Source: Polyodon spathula (lineage: Eukaryota > Chordata > Actinopteri > Acipenseriformes > Polyodontidae). From it: a DNA stretch of 64,000 nucleotides. The stretch's first letter is position 1. Every line of letters starts with the position of its first letter. The DNA lies in assembly GCF_017654505.1 (NCBI RefSeq), contig NC_054559.1, positions 13,685,647-13,749,646 on the forward strand, written 5' to 3'. The notes under the pieces are model-generated. The model had not been told where the DNA came from and made no database searches. It saw only the letters and a program-made list of their open reading frames with translations. The position numbers and the translations under genes were made by a program. Below are positions 51,256 through 63,671 of this stretch, piece after piece.

Positions 51256-53294
51256 AATTGCTTTAGTCACCAGTGTTGCTAGTCCATCAGACTTCAGTAG
51301 CTCTGCATTCATCAGACGCTACAAGTGACTTAATAAAAACAGATCTCTCCATCTGTGCTAATTCCCCAGCTCCCATTTAAACCTTGAATTTGGGCCCACA
51401 CACTATTAACTGCTCATTATATGCTATTGTTTAGTCTGGAACTGCAAGTTTCTCTTGTTTCCAGAATCAGATTTACAGAAAGACAAACACCGTAATAACA
51501 ATATTACAAATATAAGTAGAATACTCTGTGGAACCACAACAGCTTGCATAGAGAAACTCCTTTTGCCTGGGATGCATTCCATATCTTGTACTTACAGAGC
51601 AAAATAGTGTTACTGGAATAAACATCTTAATCCTTTTCGACACACGAATCCCAAAATATATATTATTTATACACTCTGGTGACATGTCGCTGCTCCTGAA
51701 AGATGGCTAATATTAAATCGCAATCATGGATTCATTGGGTTTGTCACATTAAAGGGTTTAGTAATCAAAACTATTATGTTCTTTTAGCATGTGTTTGGGG
51801 ACTTATGTGGCCTTCGTGGAAGGTAAAATGAAACACATAACTGAATTTCAAATTACAGTTTAATAGGGTGTAATAGACTTCTGGCAATGCTGCTGGATGC
51901 TGCGATGGAGCTAGCTTGGCTTCTGGGAACAAGGTTGACCCTTATAGAAAGTGACTACCTACATTTATGATTTTAATGTAGTAAAAGCACATCTCGGTCT
52001 AACCTGCAGGGCTTGTAATAATGAGCAAACTGAATACAATACTCCCAGGGCTTCAGCTTAAAGTGATAACTATTGAAGCGTGGCCCTTGACTAATGCAGT
52101 TGCTCTTGTACATCACAAAAATGTCAGAAATGCCGCCCTTCATAAGAGAGAGCTGTAGAACTTTATTGAAGATCTCCTTTTTTTGGAACAAAGGAGAAAT
52201 AATAAGGGCATTGTGATTTGACACATGATTGGGGAGTGTTTCAGTACTGGTTAGGGGGAAAGAAAGATTTTTGGTGAATTCAGTTGTTATTGCTTACTGT
52301 GTGAGTATGGGTTTTTGTTTGTTCGTTTCTGTTACGAGGGGCGATGGAAAATGAATATTTCATAAGGCAAGTGTAATGTCAGGTCAGCAGTTTCTGTGAT
52401 GGCTGTCAAGTCAATAAAATTATCTAAAATCATCCCCTAAAGGGTTTGGTGCCTGTATCAGCGGAAAAGTGTCCTTGGAGACTGGGAATGAATTACAGTG
52501 TTAAAATATATCCCTGCTTCTGAATGACTTAATTGTGAAATATAACCTCAACCACTACCAACCCCTCCACCCCCTTATGAATGGCTGTTAAAATAAACAC
52601 CTGAGTAGATGAGATGGGCCTAGTCAGCTAGCAGTCGTTTTATTTGTGTTCTATGTTACAAAAATCACAATTATGTTTTTGCTGCCCTGCACCTTTTGAG
52701 ACCAGCTTGTAAAGGATACTGAGTGAATTAGTCCAATAGTCTTTTTTTGTAGTCGAATAAGGTTGCCAAGCCAAAGATTAAAACATAAGACCGACAACAA
52801 TAAAGCTCATATCAATCCAATAGGAGTTGAAGCCATCAGTATACGTATTAAATAAGTCCAATTTTTTTGAAACTTTGAAAAACATTGTTAGAATTCATGG
52901 CATTTATAGGTCATTCTTGGACTAGCTACAGTAGAAAAGAAAAGCTCAGACAGGTTTGGTTTCTGAGACCCTGAGTTTCACTGATGGCTGCAATACCAGG
53001 CTTGCTTAGTTTCTTGAAACAATAACCAGCATAAAGTCACAGGGAGTCGTGTCTCTGTGAAGAGAAATATATGAGAATGGTGGGAGGCAGTTAGGTTTGA
53101 GCCCTGATGTTTGTATTCAGATATCATTTCTGAATATTCTTTATTTTTTAATATTCAGGTTAACATTCAGGAAAAATCTGCCTCAACAATGCATAAAGGG
53201 GCATTTAGCACACAGTGTTACTGCTATAGATCAAGTGAATAGCACAATATTCAACATTACTATGCATACTGGTATATACAATGGGGTGATGTAA
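51254..53294. other. Non-coding DNA with a diverged retroposon tail
   Basis: The stretch 52597-52660 (GAGTAGATGAGATGGGCCTA, then TTGTGTTCTATGTT) resembles the tail at 42190. Otherwise nothing is recognised. Confidence 0.4.
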
Positions 53295-53802
53295 GGATAC
53301 GTGCAAATTGATTTGCGGGTGCAAAATCCCCATAATGCTGCAGTAAAGTCTGATTTTACTGTTCACTGAAAAAGCGGTGTATGTGCAGAATGGTGTTCTC
53401 CTGGTGTTTTGCACCCGCTACCAAATTTGCACTTTGTCATCATTAAAATTATATTGAAATGCATTCAAATGAAGAAAAGAACATGGAATTATGCAGGATC
53501 TGGATACTAAGAGGGTGCAAACATTATAATGTGATGTAAGGATTTTGCCTTGCACTTAGGGAATTGCTGACCCTCCAAAAACTTTACACCTCTTCTTACA
53601 AGTTGCAAACCATTGCAGAAGAGAGTAATTAGGAGCTGTATAAAAGCACACACCTGCAGAGACCTGTCATTGGCTTCAGGATGGTTGCTGTGGTGCACTT
53701 CCTAATGCGGTGACACTTGGCTCTCTTGCTGAGGAGAGGCAGGGACACGTTCAGAGGAGGGCAAGATGAAGAAGACCCTGCATATTCAATCATAGGGTCA
53801 TT

Positions 53803-54105
53803 TTGTTTGGGATGCCGGAGAAAGTGGTGCTAAAGCGTTATTGTCTAACTCTGCTGGTCATCCTAGACCTAATAGCTGAACTGAGGGATGAGCTCGACCC
53901 CAGCATCAATCTAGGGACTGCTATCCCTGTTCATGTGAAAGTTCTGCATTCTCTGCACTACTTAGCCTCTGATTCCTTTCAATCCACAGTTGGAATGTCT
54001 GGAGGGATAGCCCAATCCACCTTTTCCAAAGTGCTGGGCAAATTTCTGGATGTCATACTGAAAATGACAGGCCAATACGTATTATTTCTTAAGGATACTA
54101 GCATA
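53803..54105 (+). pseudogene. Harbinger (HARBI1-like) transposase N-terminal part
   Basis: The frame from 53803 reads about 100 residues typical of PIF/Harbinger transposases before the catalytic core. Landmarks are the RYCLTLLVILDLIAELRDEL block, then AIPVHVKVLHSLHYLASDSF, and the G(I/L)SQSTFSRV-like GIAQSTFSKVLGKF. None of the three catalytic DDE residues is present. The open frame continues to 54156, but its last 17 codons or so are antisense to the Myb-like fragment, so the true transposase sequence ends by about 54105. It is a truncated, inactive copy. Confidence 0.85.
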
Positions 54106-54210
54106 ACTAGCATGATGTTGGCTGAGGCTTTTCCAAACAACTCCGTTTCATGCTGAGTGACCTCAGCCATAAGGACTCTCAGCTCCTTCTCAGAAAACTT
54201 TTTTTTTTTT
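54106..54210 (-). pseudogene. Harbinger Myb/SANT-like protein fragment
   Basis: The minus strand reads KKFSEKELRVLMAEVTQHET and then ELFGKAS, the start of the Myb/SANT-like DNA-binding domain (NFT-EEL-VLV-EV...LFG-). This is the second protein of Harbinger elements, which works with the transposase. Only the first helix region remains. It abuts the transposase fragment in opposite orientation, which fits an internal deletion joining the two genes. Confidence 0.7.
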
Positions 54211-54317
54211 TTTTGCTGCCTTCCTCTGACATATTTTTTGTTTGCTTTGCATTTTAGTGCTTCACAAAGTTCATACAGCGTCAACTGCTCTCTGTACTCC
54301 TAACTCTGCAAGTGCAG

Positions 54318-54630
54318 CCGTTAAATAAACCGATGCGCTCATTGAGATCCTCATTAGCATAATTGTGGATCATTATTTGTGAGTGTTGAGTAATTTGCAT
54401 TGCTTTTAAGATTACATAGAGCGCAGTGCAAAATAATTGCCTGGCCGCAATGCAATTAGAATCGGGAGCCGGTTAAATAAACGATGCGCATCATATTGAA
54501 GATCCTCCATTAGCATAATGTGGATCATTATTTGTGAGTGTTTCGAGTAATTCTTTGCATGCTTTTAAGAATTACATAGAGCCTCAGTGGCAAATAATTG
54601 CCTGGTTTGCATCCGCAATTATTTGCACTG
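54318..54630. repeat. Duplicated Harbinger subterminal unit, 151-bp period
   Basis: Two units starting at CCG (54318 and 54469) share TTAAATAAAC, GATGCGC, CATTAGCATAAT, GTGGATCATTATTTGTGAGT, AATAATTGCCTGG and other blocks. They differ by many single-base insertions and deletions. The second unit runs into the right terminus and forms a hairpin with it (GCAAATAATTGC against GCAATTATTTGC). Confidence 0.85.
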
Positions 54631-54635
54631 CGCCT

Positions 54636-56281
54636 CTACTTCCACCACCCCCAATATATTCAGCCAGTCCTTTCTGCAACAGTTTATTTAATATTTATTC
54701 TTAATCATAATTGTTTCAACACCCACCTGGCTTACATCACATGATCCAAATAAAAAATCTGAACCAAATCTAAACAGCAACACCTCAGAGGCTTACTTGA
54801 TGACTAGAATACTGCTTAAGTGGCTTTGTATCTACAGTAACATGGTAGTGGTTGAGATATTTCATTTCCTTTGAATTAGTTTTTTTCTGATGTTCATTTG
54901 AAATGACCAGTCAGTATTGATACCCTTGTAAGTGAAAAGAGAATTGGGATGACTTATATAAAAAAAAAGAAAATGTACTACAATAGACATAATTATGGTC
55001 TATGCCACTATCCTCAGAAAAAGCAAAACAATAGAGTGTATGGGAATATAGTCAATGAGAGCATAGCGAATCAATGGATACCTTAGATGCTATTATTCTA
55101 ATGGGATGGTGGTAGAACACAGTTGCATTTATCTCCATTAAAGGCAGTGTGAAATTGAATCTAGCTAATCTAAGTTAGCTCAAGAAAGGCTTTTGGCATC
55201 AATGGGATGCTGTGCAGAAAGAACGTTTTCAACCTGCGGTTCAAAATGGATCTACTGCCAATTGCAGCGAAAAGAAAAAATAAACTTGTAGATTTACCTC
55301 TTTGTTGCAATATGTTGAGCACACTATGGAAAATTACTACAAATTATGGTCTACAATCCATTTGGAAAGCAACCACCTGGTGTATATTATGAACTGTATT
55401 TTGTCATTTTTTTGAAACATCGATATGCTTCACGTTGCATGTTTTCCAAGCTGACAGCAAGCCAATGAGCAATCTTCATAGTCGAGTAGAGCAAGCTCAG
55501 ACTACAAGTGTTGCAGAAGGCGATAAACCTTGCATTTCATAAGTCTCCGGATACAAACTGGATATGTTGTTATCACGGGTCATGGGTTTCATTCATCACT
55601 TCAAACTCCTGAAGAATTGAGTGCATCTGAACCAAAATGCTGAAAAGGCATAAAGTATTTATTCCTAACGTATTTCATAATCTCTTAGCTCCAACTCGTT
55701 CATTTGTGTGGGTTCAGTCTTAAGATTTTCAAATAGGAAACCTTGGGAAATATAAAACAAAATTACCAACCGAAGCTGTAGAAAACTGTAGTGTTTTCCT
55801 TCCTGGTACATAAAACTAAGAAAAACTCCCTGATTCTTCAGTCACTTCCTTCTTTCGTCAGTTAAAAATCACTTGCTCACTGGTCAGAGGGCTCACTTCA
55901 TGCTACAATACAGACAAGACCAATGATGGTCATTTTTACATTATTATTCAGGTACCCAGGAGATATACTATAATGCAGAAAACAAAAAATACACTTTTTC
56001 TTTTTTTTTTTTTGTCCTTTTCAAGGTTTGAAAATAATCTAAATGCGCATATGCACATCTTCTCTTGCTCATCTGTAAAAAAATAAGACAGAGTTCAGAA
56101 TGGTGGTACAGGATTAAAACAGTCAGCTATTATGTTAGCTAGCATACTGTGGAAACACCCATAACCACAGTTAACAAAATGTGTAAAAAAAAGATTTATA
56201 CATCTGTAATATTGATAAATCTTCCTGGGTGTTATATATTTGGGTGGGTGTTAGATAGGTGGGTGTTCCCTTAAAAGATTT
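54636..56281. other. Non-coding DNA, nothing specific
   Basis: No gene or repeat recognised apart from short homopolymers. Confidence 0.4.
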
Positions 56282-56887
56282 ACACATTAAGTGCATTGTA
56301 ACTATGAATAATAACATTGTAAGTATGTGTTCGTTTACTATGTATAGTCAGCACTCGGATATCCGTTACCCAGATACACGTCGGTCACATTTTACTGCCC
56401 TTGTATTAAGAATAAAATCAATCCCTGTTAAATATATGTAACAAATTAATGCATTTGACCGTCACACGCGAATTACGACTCCGTCACCAGTTTTCTGATA
56501 CAAAGCCCATCTCTTCAACGTTACAATCTATTTTAAAATCCGTCACAGCACTTCATGCAGTTATGTGCATGGGTAGCATTTTGATTTAATTTTGCTGTTG
56601 GGTCATTAATGGGGAATTTTACATACTGCTGCAATACGTACTGGATTTAAAAGTGTCTGCTGAATTAGAGTCCACGTGTGAGTCGTCTCTTTTTGCAAGT
56701 GACAATTTCAGAATCATATCATTCTGAATTTAAATACTTCTTCTGTTGAAAATGTAGTAATGTACCAACAAAACCAACTACAGTACATCTAAATAGAAGC
56801 CTACTTATTTTAAGGGTTGGATATGTGAGTGCTGACTGTACTATGTAAATACACAGTAATTAGAGACACCTAATGTAAAGTGTTATC
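56282..56887 (-). mobile_element. MITE family A, interrupted copy
   Basis: The left part (56282-56344, CACATTAAGTGCATTGTAAC onward) and right part (56839-56887, CTATGTAAATACACAGTAAT to GTGTTATC) match the reverse complement of the 17055-17352 copy. The two parts are separated by a separate element inserted at TA. The terminus GGTAACA is mutated to GATAACA. Confidence 0.85.
56345..56838. mobile_element. Tigger/pogo-type MITE nested in family A
   Basis: The 494-bp element has inverted ends (T/C)AGTCAGCACTC, extending through ATATCC, and is flanked by TA at 56343-56344 and 56839-56840. TA target duplication plus CAGT ends followed by a CTCGGATATCCG-like sequence fits the pogo/Tigger branch of Tc1/mariner. 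No transposase is present. The host MITE sequence stops and resumes at its two borders. Confidence 0.8.
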
Positions 56888-57198
56888 ATAGTTTTTGCAG
56901 CACATAACACTAAAAATAATGCATTGCAAAATTCACTAGACATGGACAATCCTCAGTGGACTAAAACCTGCTCGTGGTTCAAAATATTTCTAATATCTGA
57001 TTACATGCTGCTGTTCCACACAGCAAGAGCTCAATGATGTGTGTCAAGGAAAAACAACCGCATTTCTGTGCGTCCCTGTAAGGAGTCAGTTTTTGGCTCT
57101 GTGAAACTGCAAACCTTATAGAGGTGTATTTGATCAGGTTGTATCTGTACACTAAGCTTGTAGGTTAGAGATCAGAAATAACAGAGTCTATCTTGAAG
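56888..57198. other. Non-coding DNA between nested elements
   Basis: No recognised feature. Confidence 0.4.
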
Positions 57199-58224
57199 AG
57201 TAAGTAGTTCCAAATATTGCGTTACACATCCCCACGTGTTGCTACAACTGTTTTAATAAGGTACCTGTAATTTCTCTTTTCATTGTTAACATCCTGACCA
57301 CTACACTTCTTACACTTTACACTTCTAACTTAAAAGTTTGTTACAAAGCTCTTTTCAAAATGTCTGCTCTACTGCACTGATAGTGTCAGGATTGCCCACA
57401 TTGTCAAACAGGTAACACAGCAATAACAATCCATGATCTCAAACCCCAATGCACTAAAGCAGCCGTTTGAAGCTTTGAAACAGACTTAAACGTTATAAGT
57501 GTAAAAAGTAAGCAGGCAACTGTGGCAATGTTTCCCCGCCCCTGTGTGTATTTCTGTTATATGTTGTGTGTTTTGTGTTAATATTGGTGTATAGTCATTG
57601 GTACACAGGATATAATATAGGTTACAAGCACGAGTGTTTAAAATGCATTTAGGAACAAGGATTGCACAGCACTTCACATGCAGGTAAAATGTAATAATGT
57701 GAGCACAGGGAATTGCACTTTATTAATTTACGTGCAGTTGTACTGAGACTTCAATTGAATGATTGATTAGCAATCGATAGAAGCAGCATGCTTTCCCTCA
57801 CTTGGGGTTGTGTGTTCGGGACTGGAGAATGGGTGACAGAGAGGAGAGTTAAGTTAAAAATATAGCAATTGCTACAGCATGCTGGAAGTGCCAGCACAGT
57901 ACTTGTTTAGTGTTCGTCCACTCGTTTGTCTGTCTGTTTAGTGTTAATACATTTTGTTTGTATATTTATTTTGGCTCAAGTGCCGTGTCCTGTGTTTTGT
58001 CTTTCAACTTTTTTATTTTCTGTTTGTTCATTTATTAAATGCTGAGCACAAGGAAGTGCTCAGCTTCACCAAACTCACTCTCTCTGTGTCTCTTCTGTGT
58101 TGGTCCCTCTTTCTGGTCTGACGTCACCCACTACAGCCGTCTTTGTGACGGCAACTTATCGAAACAGTTGTAGCAACATGTGGGGACGTATAACGTTATA
58201 TTTTTCGGAACCCCGCTACTTACT
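57199..58224. mobile_element. Family B DNA transposon, interrupted by an LTR
   Basis: The ends are inverted: AGTAAGTAG at 57199 and CTACTTACT ending at 58224. The match continues through ACATCCCCACGTGTTGCTAC and its complement-side variant near 58165-58200. The TIR region continues inward on the left to about 57350. Its right counterpart at about 57465-57520 includes TTTGAAACAGACTTAAACGT. Without the LTR the element would be about 390 bases, similar to a MITE. I cannot assign a superfamily and found no target duplication. Confidence 0.8.
57521..58150 (+). mobile_element. Solo LTR nested in family B, 5-bp target duplication
   Basis: Starts TGTGGCAATGTTTCC and ends CTTTGTGACG, where the expected final CA appears mutated to CG. 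GCAAC occurs directly before (57516-57520) and after (58151-58155), a 5-bp duplication as made by retroviral-type integrases. AATAAA-like TTTATTAAATGC lies near 58031. No internal genes remain, so recombination between two LTRs probably removed them. It is related to 47213-47534. Confidence 0.85.
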
Positions 58225-59835
58225 TTTTAAGGATAGTCACATTTTAATCTTGAAATATGTCTCTTGTGGAACTCCAGCCACCTGCAATGATTATGATTGT
58301 TGTGTTAAACAGGATTTGCATTCTAAAACCTGCCTGCATAGCTGCTCCTCCCAGTGAACCCCATGTTTGGATGAGATTACTTTTAGTCTTTTCAGGGACA
58401 GTAAAAGGCAGTAGGCAAGTTGCGCATAATGGGATGTCCAAAGTATCTTTATCAGAAACCCCACGGTATGTCATAACTGCTGTATCAGTTCATAGAACAA
58501 CCGAAACCTTCCTTGATAAGCCTTTGAATCTATGAATTATGTTTCACAATTGAACAACAAAGGGTCACATCATATACAGATAAGATATTTGAATGGACGG
58601 GATATAAATTCCCTTTTCAGTTTCATCCATAACTTAGCATGTGTTACCTAAAGCAATGAAATGCGAGAACGGTCATGTGTAATAAATCAAACTTTGCCTT
58701 CAAGTTTGTTGAGATGAAAGGCTGTATCTTCGCAATCTGGATGGCTACCTGCTATGCCTTCAGAAACAGGACAGGCCCTGGGAGTACTATAAAGAACTCT
58801 ACCATCTTGGGATTTCTCTGTTTTCACATTTATGCTGTTCTTTGATGTTGGCAATGACTACCCCCATCTCCACTCGGATTAAAAATAATTCTGTCGATTC
58901 TTACACTCACAGTTGTTTGACTAGCTCTGGTCAATAATCACCAGTTCTGTGAATACTTATAGCATTTCCCTTACGTTATACTGTTCAACTTTGAGTTTAG
59001 CAACTTTGGAGGCTTTATAGTTTGAACAGGATAATTCAACAGCTTCTGAGATTGTTGTTGTTATCAAAATGAATGTCAGGTTTATTTTGTATATTAAGAA
59101 CTTTTGTGCCTCACCTGCATCACCTGCTACATTGTCTGTGTAAATTGGGAGGATAATGCTGCCTGCAAATGAAAACACAGTGGATCAATCCTGCTTGGAA
59201 ACTTGACTTGCTTTTCTACTTGTCCTGCTTTGCCTTGGTGTGTCCTAAATCTTCCCTGGTTCTGGTTTGATGGGTCAGTTCACTGTATGTTCACACAGAA
59301 AATTTGAGGCAACCCAAGTTTCAACAGCTTGAAGTCTTGCCAAGTGCCTTGGCGAATTGAACTTGAAAGCGAGGCACCTACAGGTCATTGAAATTCACCC
59401 AGTAAAACTACTGTGAAATGACTATGAGACACAAAAAGATAGACAGGAGAACATGAGGTCAAATATTCCCACATGGACCCCACTAAAAACACAAATAAGG
59501 GACAGGAGATGTGAAAGTCAGAAGTCAGAAAAAGGCCAGAAACAATGTTATCTTGGTGTTTAGTAATGTCTAATAATTCTGGGAAGGTGGGCATTATGTT
59601 CTGCCTTCTTCAACTTGTCTTCCTCCTCACTTTTGGGATAGAATTAAAAATAAATATACCTCTTAGTTACAGTGTAGTTAGCATTTAGTAATATTCACTG
59701 CATGCACTCAGCGTGTATTGTGTGCATGGATCCCCGTGCATTAACAGCGTGCGTTTATAAAAGCGGCTTTCATGATCAGATCATTTTGTTTGAAGTACAT
59801 GTGTGTTAAATATCTATTGGGTTTTAATTTGTAAA
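58225..59835. other. Non-coding DNA, nothing specific
   Basis: No recognised element. Frames at 58097-58535 and 58957-59594 lack any domain. Confidence 0.4.
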
Positions 59836-59920
59836 TGTAATTTTGTATGTGTAAGTGGAGTTATCGTATAAAACCCAAACGGAGCCCCCACTTAAGGTTT
59901 TATCCTTTTGATTTGAACGG
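59836..59920 (+). mobile_element. LTR-like scrap related to 26860-27310
   Basis: ACCCAAACGGAGCCCCCACT followed by GGTTTTATCCTTTTGATT resembles the two subrepeats near 26971 and 27020 and the TTTTATCCTTTTAATT that follows them. No ends are visible. Confidence 0.35.
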
Positions 59921-62900
59921 CACTCTGTTCTGCTCAGGCTCTCCTTACAGTATAATGAAGGCTGCAACTAGGTGTATTTTTAATGCTGTAGGTTTACTGA
60001 TCTAATGTTGCTAGAGCCTACAGCGCCCCCCGCTGGCTAAAGCAGCGGTACTACAAGAAAACTTGAAAAAAAAACTGAAATAGACTTAAATCTGATGTAA
60101 CTCTTCTGCATTGTAAACGGCTACTCCTCTGTCTCTCTCTTCATAACAAATTCCTCACAAAACTTCAAGCTGTTTTAATGAATCCAGGTGGACTTCCTGG
60201 TACTGTACTTTTATGGATGATAGATTATATAAAATGGCAATTAACATATTTTGTAGCACTGCGTTGCAATTTTGTGCTATGCACCAAAAAGGTTCAAAGC
60301 ATTATTAACGCGTAACTGCATTATAAATATCATATGTGTCTTTTATAAAAGCTGTGTTTATAGAATGTTATAATTACAAGAGGCACCACACCAAATTATA
60401 GTGTTTGGTCTATAATATTAGTAGCTCTGTCAATACAGTTGATACAGCAACAAGTTCTGCAGTTTATCAAACTAAAATATAATTCCTGAGACCTGCATGC
60501 ATGTTCACAATATGATTATATAGTTTAGCTCAGGTGTTGTTGGCTTACCAGTTTGTTTAAATTCACCAAGGTAGTTTTAGCTGTTGGTACACAGCCATCC
60601 CCCACTCATTCACTGTCTGGCCACTCTGTCACTAAAACCAACATCTTCCTGCAACTACCAACAGCGGACAAACCCAATATATAAGCTTTGTGAAACAATA
60701 ATGTGCTAGTGACAATTTTTATTATTGCTGATCCTTTCCTGTACAAGCCCTGTATATTGTACTGCATGTACATAACACGGGCACAGTCATAACTCCAGCT
60801 GCTTCATTGTTGAATTGCCTAACAGCACTAGGTACATGTATGGATGATTGCAGCAATCCCCTCAGCAGAACAGGCACAAGTTATGGAATAGTTAGACACT
60901 TCTGAAAAATGCGTAGGCTCACACCTAAAAAAAAAAAAAAAAAAAAAAAGAAGAAGCATTTGCTCTATTGAGATTTATAGATTTTATTAGTAGTGTACCA
61001 TTTCATTGTAGGGTCTCCTGGGAATATACCACCAGGTCCTTTGGAATTTATGCATATTTAACAACAAGCACAGCCAGCAGTTTAGTTAGTGCATCTGCTT
61101 CACTATTCTGACAGTTTTCCCACTAAACAGGGCAGCTGCTGCTTTGATTGAGTTTAGGTGTTTAAGTAATTTATTTAAATTTGCTAGTGTGAATAATTTA
61201 TTTCAATTTACATTTTAATCCTCTTGCACGCATTTCTTTTCTTTTCTTGCAACTCCTAATTTTCACCAAGAATCTCAGTACAGCACATGTTTACTGTAGC
61301 AAGGTTCTCACTCAGCTGCTAATGTTCTGAACATCTTGGAAATTCACAGTGCTGCAGTGTTAAGGGCACTGTTATCCAAATGAAGAGATTGGTTTCCTTC
61401 ACTGTAACTGTATATTTGATTAACCTATAATGGTATATGTATGTCACCTTTACCTGTATTTTCAGCCCTGGTTTAGTGAATTAGCACTGCAACCTGTGTA
61501 GGGTTTCTACTACACTAAAACAATAAACAATACAATAAGGAGGGAAACCCTAAAGTCAGTTGTGTTGCTGAGATTGCTTTAAATTGAAATCCAAATTTCC
61601 CATTCCACATTTCAATCAGATAAAATGCATAAGGAAAGAACATAGCTTGCCCCACAGTCTCTCATCTCTGAGACTGTTACAATATCCAACAGCAGCAGGA
61701 CCTTGGGACAGAAGTTACAGTCTGCATTGGCTTGGAAACACAGCTGGGCTCCCAAAAGAAAATACATTTCAGATCATATTCTCACTGCCACAAGGAAAGT
61801 TGATATCATTTGTATTTTTAAATGCTGTTTAATACGTAGCGGATTCTGTTTTGTAGCTAAATTAGGTCCTAATTGAATTTTTTTCAACATGTAAGACAAC
61901 AAGTATCCTATACCACAGAAGGATATAATGAAGCTTGAGCGTTGAATTCTCAAAAGCATGGAAATCATTAAAACTGCAGCTGTTTACAAGGTACTTAATG
62001 ACTGTACATTTAAGGTAATGAAGCCAAATTAGATCTGAATACCTCGTAGGGGCTGTCGGCGTGACGTTTCCAATTGTCTTGCAGGAAAGATTCTTGTAAG
62101 AATAAATTTTAAAAAAAGAAAGAAAAAAGTTCTAAACATAATTTCTTTCACAATTTGCAGAAATTAGGTTTATGGTAATGCATGAACATCAATTAAATGC
62201 TCTTAAGCTTGATGTAGAGTATATTGTATGGTTCACGGGGAGTGTAGCTAACCTTTGTAGCTGGTTGTGATGCTATAAACTGCAGCAGGTAGAAGCAGTC
62301 TTGATCATAACACTGGCCCTCAGTACACTAGTTTGCTGGAATGGGATGTCTCCTGATTTGGCTTAGTTTCTGTGATTTCATAGGGAAATATTTACTTAGT
62401 AGAGTATGCATCTGAGGGGGTGATTTTACACTTACTACTGTACAGTAGGTGAATTTACAGATGTAACATGCAGGCAAGTATGGAACTAGAAGGATTATCC
62501 AAACAAGCTCAAAGCCAGTTAAAGCCAGATTAACTTAACACTGGAGCAACAGAATGTAGAATTATTGCCAATGCTTATCATTATCACTGAAGAAAAGATT
62601 CAATGACCCCTACAGTCCTACGTTCTAACGAGTCTAACAAACACATAACAGGAATTAAAAACACCCTTGCTTTGACTACAAGAATGTGTCAGTTGGCCTC
62701 TGACCCGTTAATATTGATAAACTATGTTTTATGTATGCCCCAAATCACATTCCTGACTTCAGAATAAGGATTTAATGATAAGCTATTGTGTATCACAACA
62801 TATTTGCAATGCTTCTATAATCCAGTTTCAAAGCATGCCAGAAATACTGACGTCATTTCAATAGAGACCAATTAGATCAAGCCACCCAACATATGTCAGA

Positions 62901-63464
62901 GGATATGTTCCAATCACATGCAATAATGCCCTTGTAAATGACTGAATGTGTTTACATAATCTTTCAGATGGTTAGTTAAATATAATTGATAAGCAGGTCC
63001 CACTATATTATGAATTGAATGCAGTTACAAAGGATGCAATTGAGGTATTATTCAAACGCTACTGCAAATACACATACAACACAGTAATTAAATGCTGTCT
63101 TTAATAGGTAAAGGTTTGATGCAATTTCACATTTTTAAAATATTTCAATAGGAGAGCTATTGATTATATGGTATTTGATAGCCAATTTGGGAGCGGCAGT
63201 ATGTAATTGAACTTGATGTTTTATTATGGTGACCTTTAAGACTGAATTTCAGTTATTACATATTTTAAACAAGCACTACTGATATTATTCATTAAAGTAA
63301 TTCATTGAGTAATTAATACTCTGGCAGCCAAACTCTCCACTTTATTATACAGAGCCAGAAACAACAATCACATCTAAAGCAAACCCAAATACAAGGCCAG
63401 TGATAATTTAGGAAAATATACTAATTAGACTGAATTTCAGTTATTACATATTTTAAAAAACATA

Positions 63465-63466
<2 letters not shown>
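59921..63466. other. Non-coding DNA, with a late AT-rich island
   Basis: Poly-A at 60927-60949. The stretch 62930-63400 is repeat-poor and rich in TAATTA/CATTAAAG-type cores (GTAATTAAATGC, AGTAATTAATACTC), so it could be a conserved non-coding element, but that is appearance only. A 31-base direct repeat (AGACTGAATTTCAGTTATTA plus 11 more) occurs at 63239-63269 and 63427-63457. Confidence 0.35.
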
Positions 63467-63509
<43 letters not shown>

Positions 63510-63514
63510 CTATC

Positions 63515-63565
<51 letters not shown>

Positions 63566-63626
63566 TATATATATTATATCTATATATATTGTGTGTGTGT
63601 GTGTGTGTGGTGTGTGTGTATATATG

Positions 63627-63663
<37 letters not shown>

Positions 63664-63671
63664 ATATATAT
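63467..63671. repeat. Compound (AT)n/(GT)n microsatellite
   Basis: Long AT tracts broken by a GT tract near 63590-63619. It generates Tyr-Ile open frames on both strands that are not genes. Confidence 0.95.

Larger units (their letters stand above)
53295..54635. mobile_element. PIF/Harbinger element, internally deleted
   Basis: The left end contains GTGCAAATTGATTTGCGGGT (53301-53320) and the right end GCAATTATTTGCACTGCGCC (54616-54635). These are imperfect inverted repeats of about 30 bases starting GGATACGTGCAAAT and GGCGCAGTGCAAAT. TAA precedes the left end, as expected of Harbinger target sites, but TCT follows the right end, so the duplication is mutated or the boundary is off. Inside are remnants of both Harbinger genes, the transposase and a Myb/SANT-like protein, and a duplicated subterminal region. 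At 1.34 kb it is much shorter than an autonomous element. Confidence 0.8.

Noticed and set aside
50860..51312. 150-residue minus-strand open frame
   Set aside because: It lies antisense across two SINEs and their (AAT)n tail.
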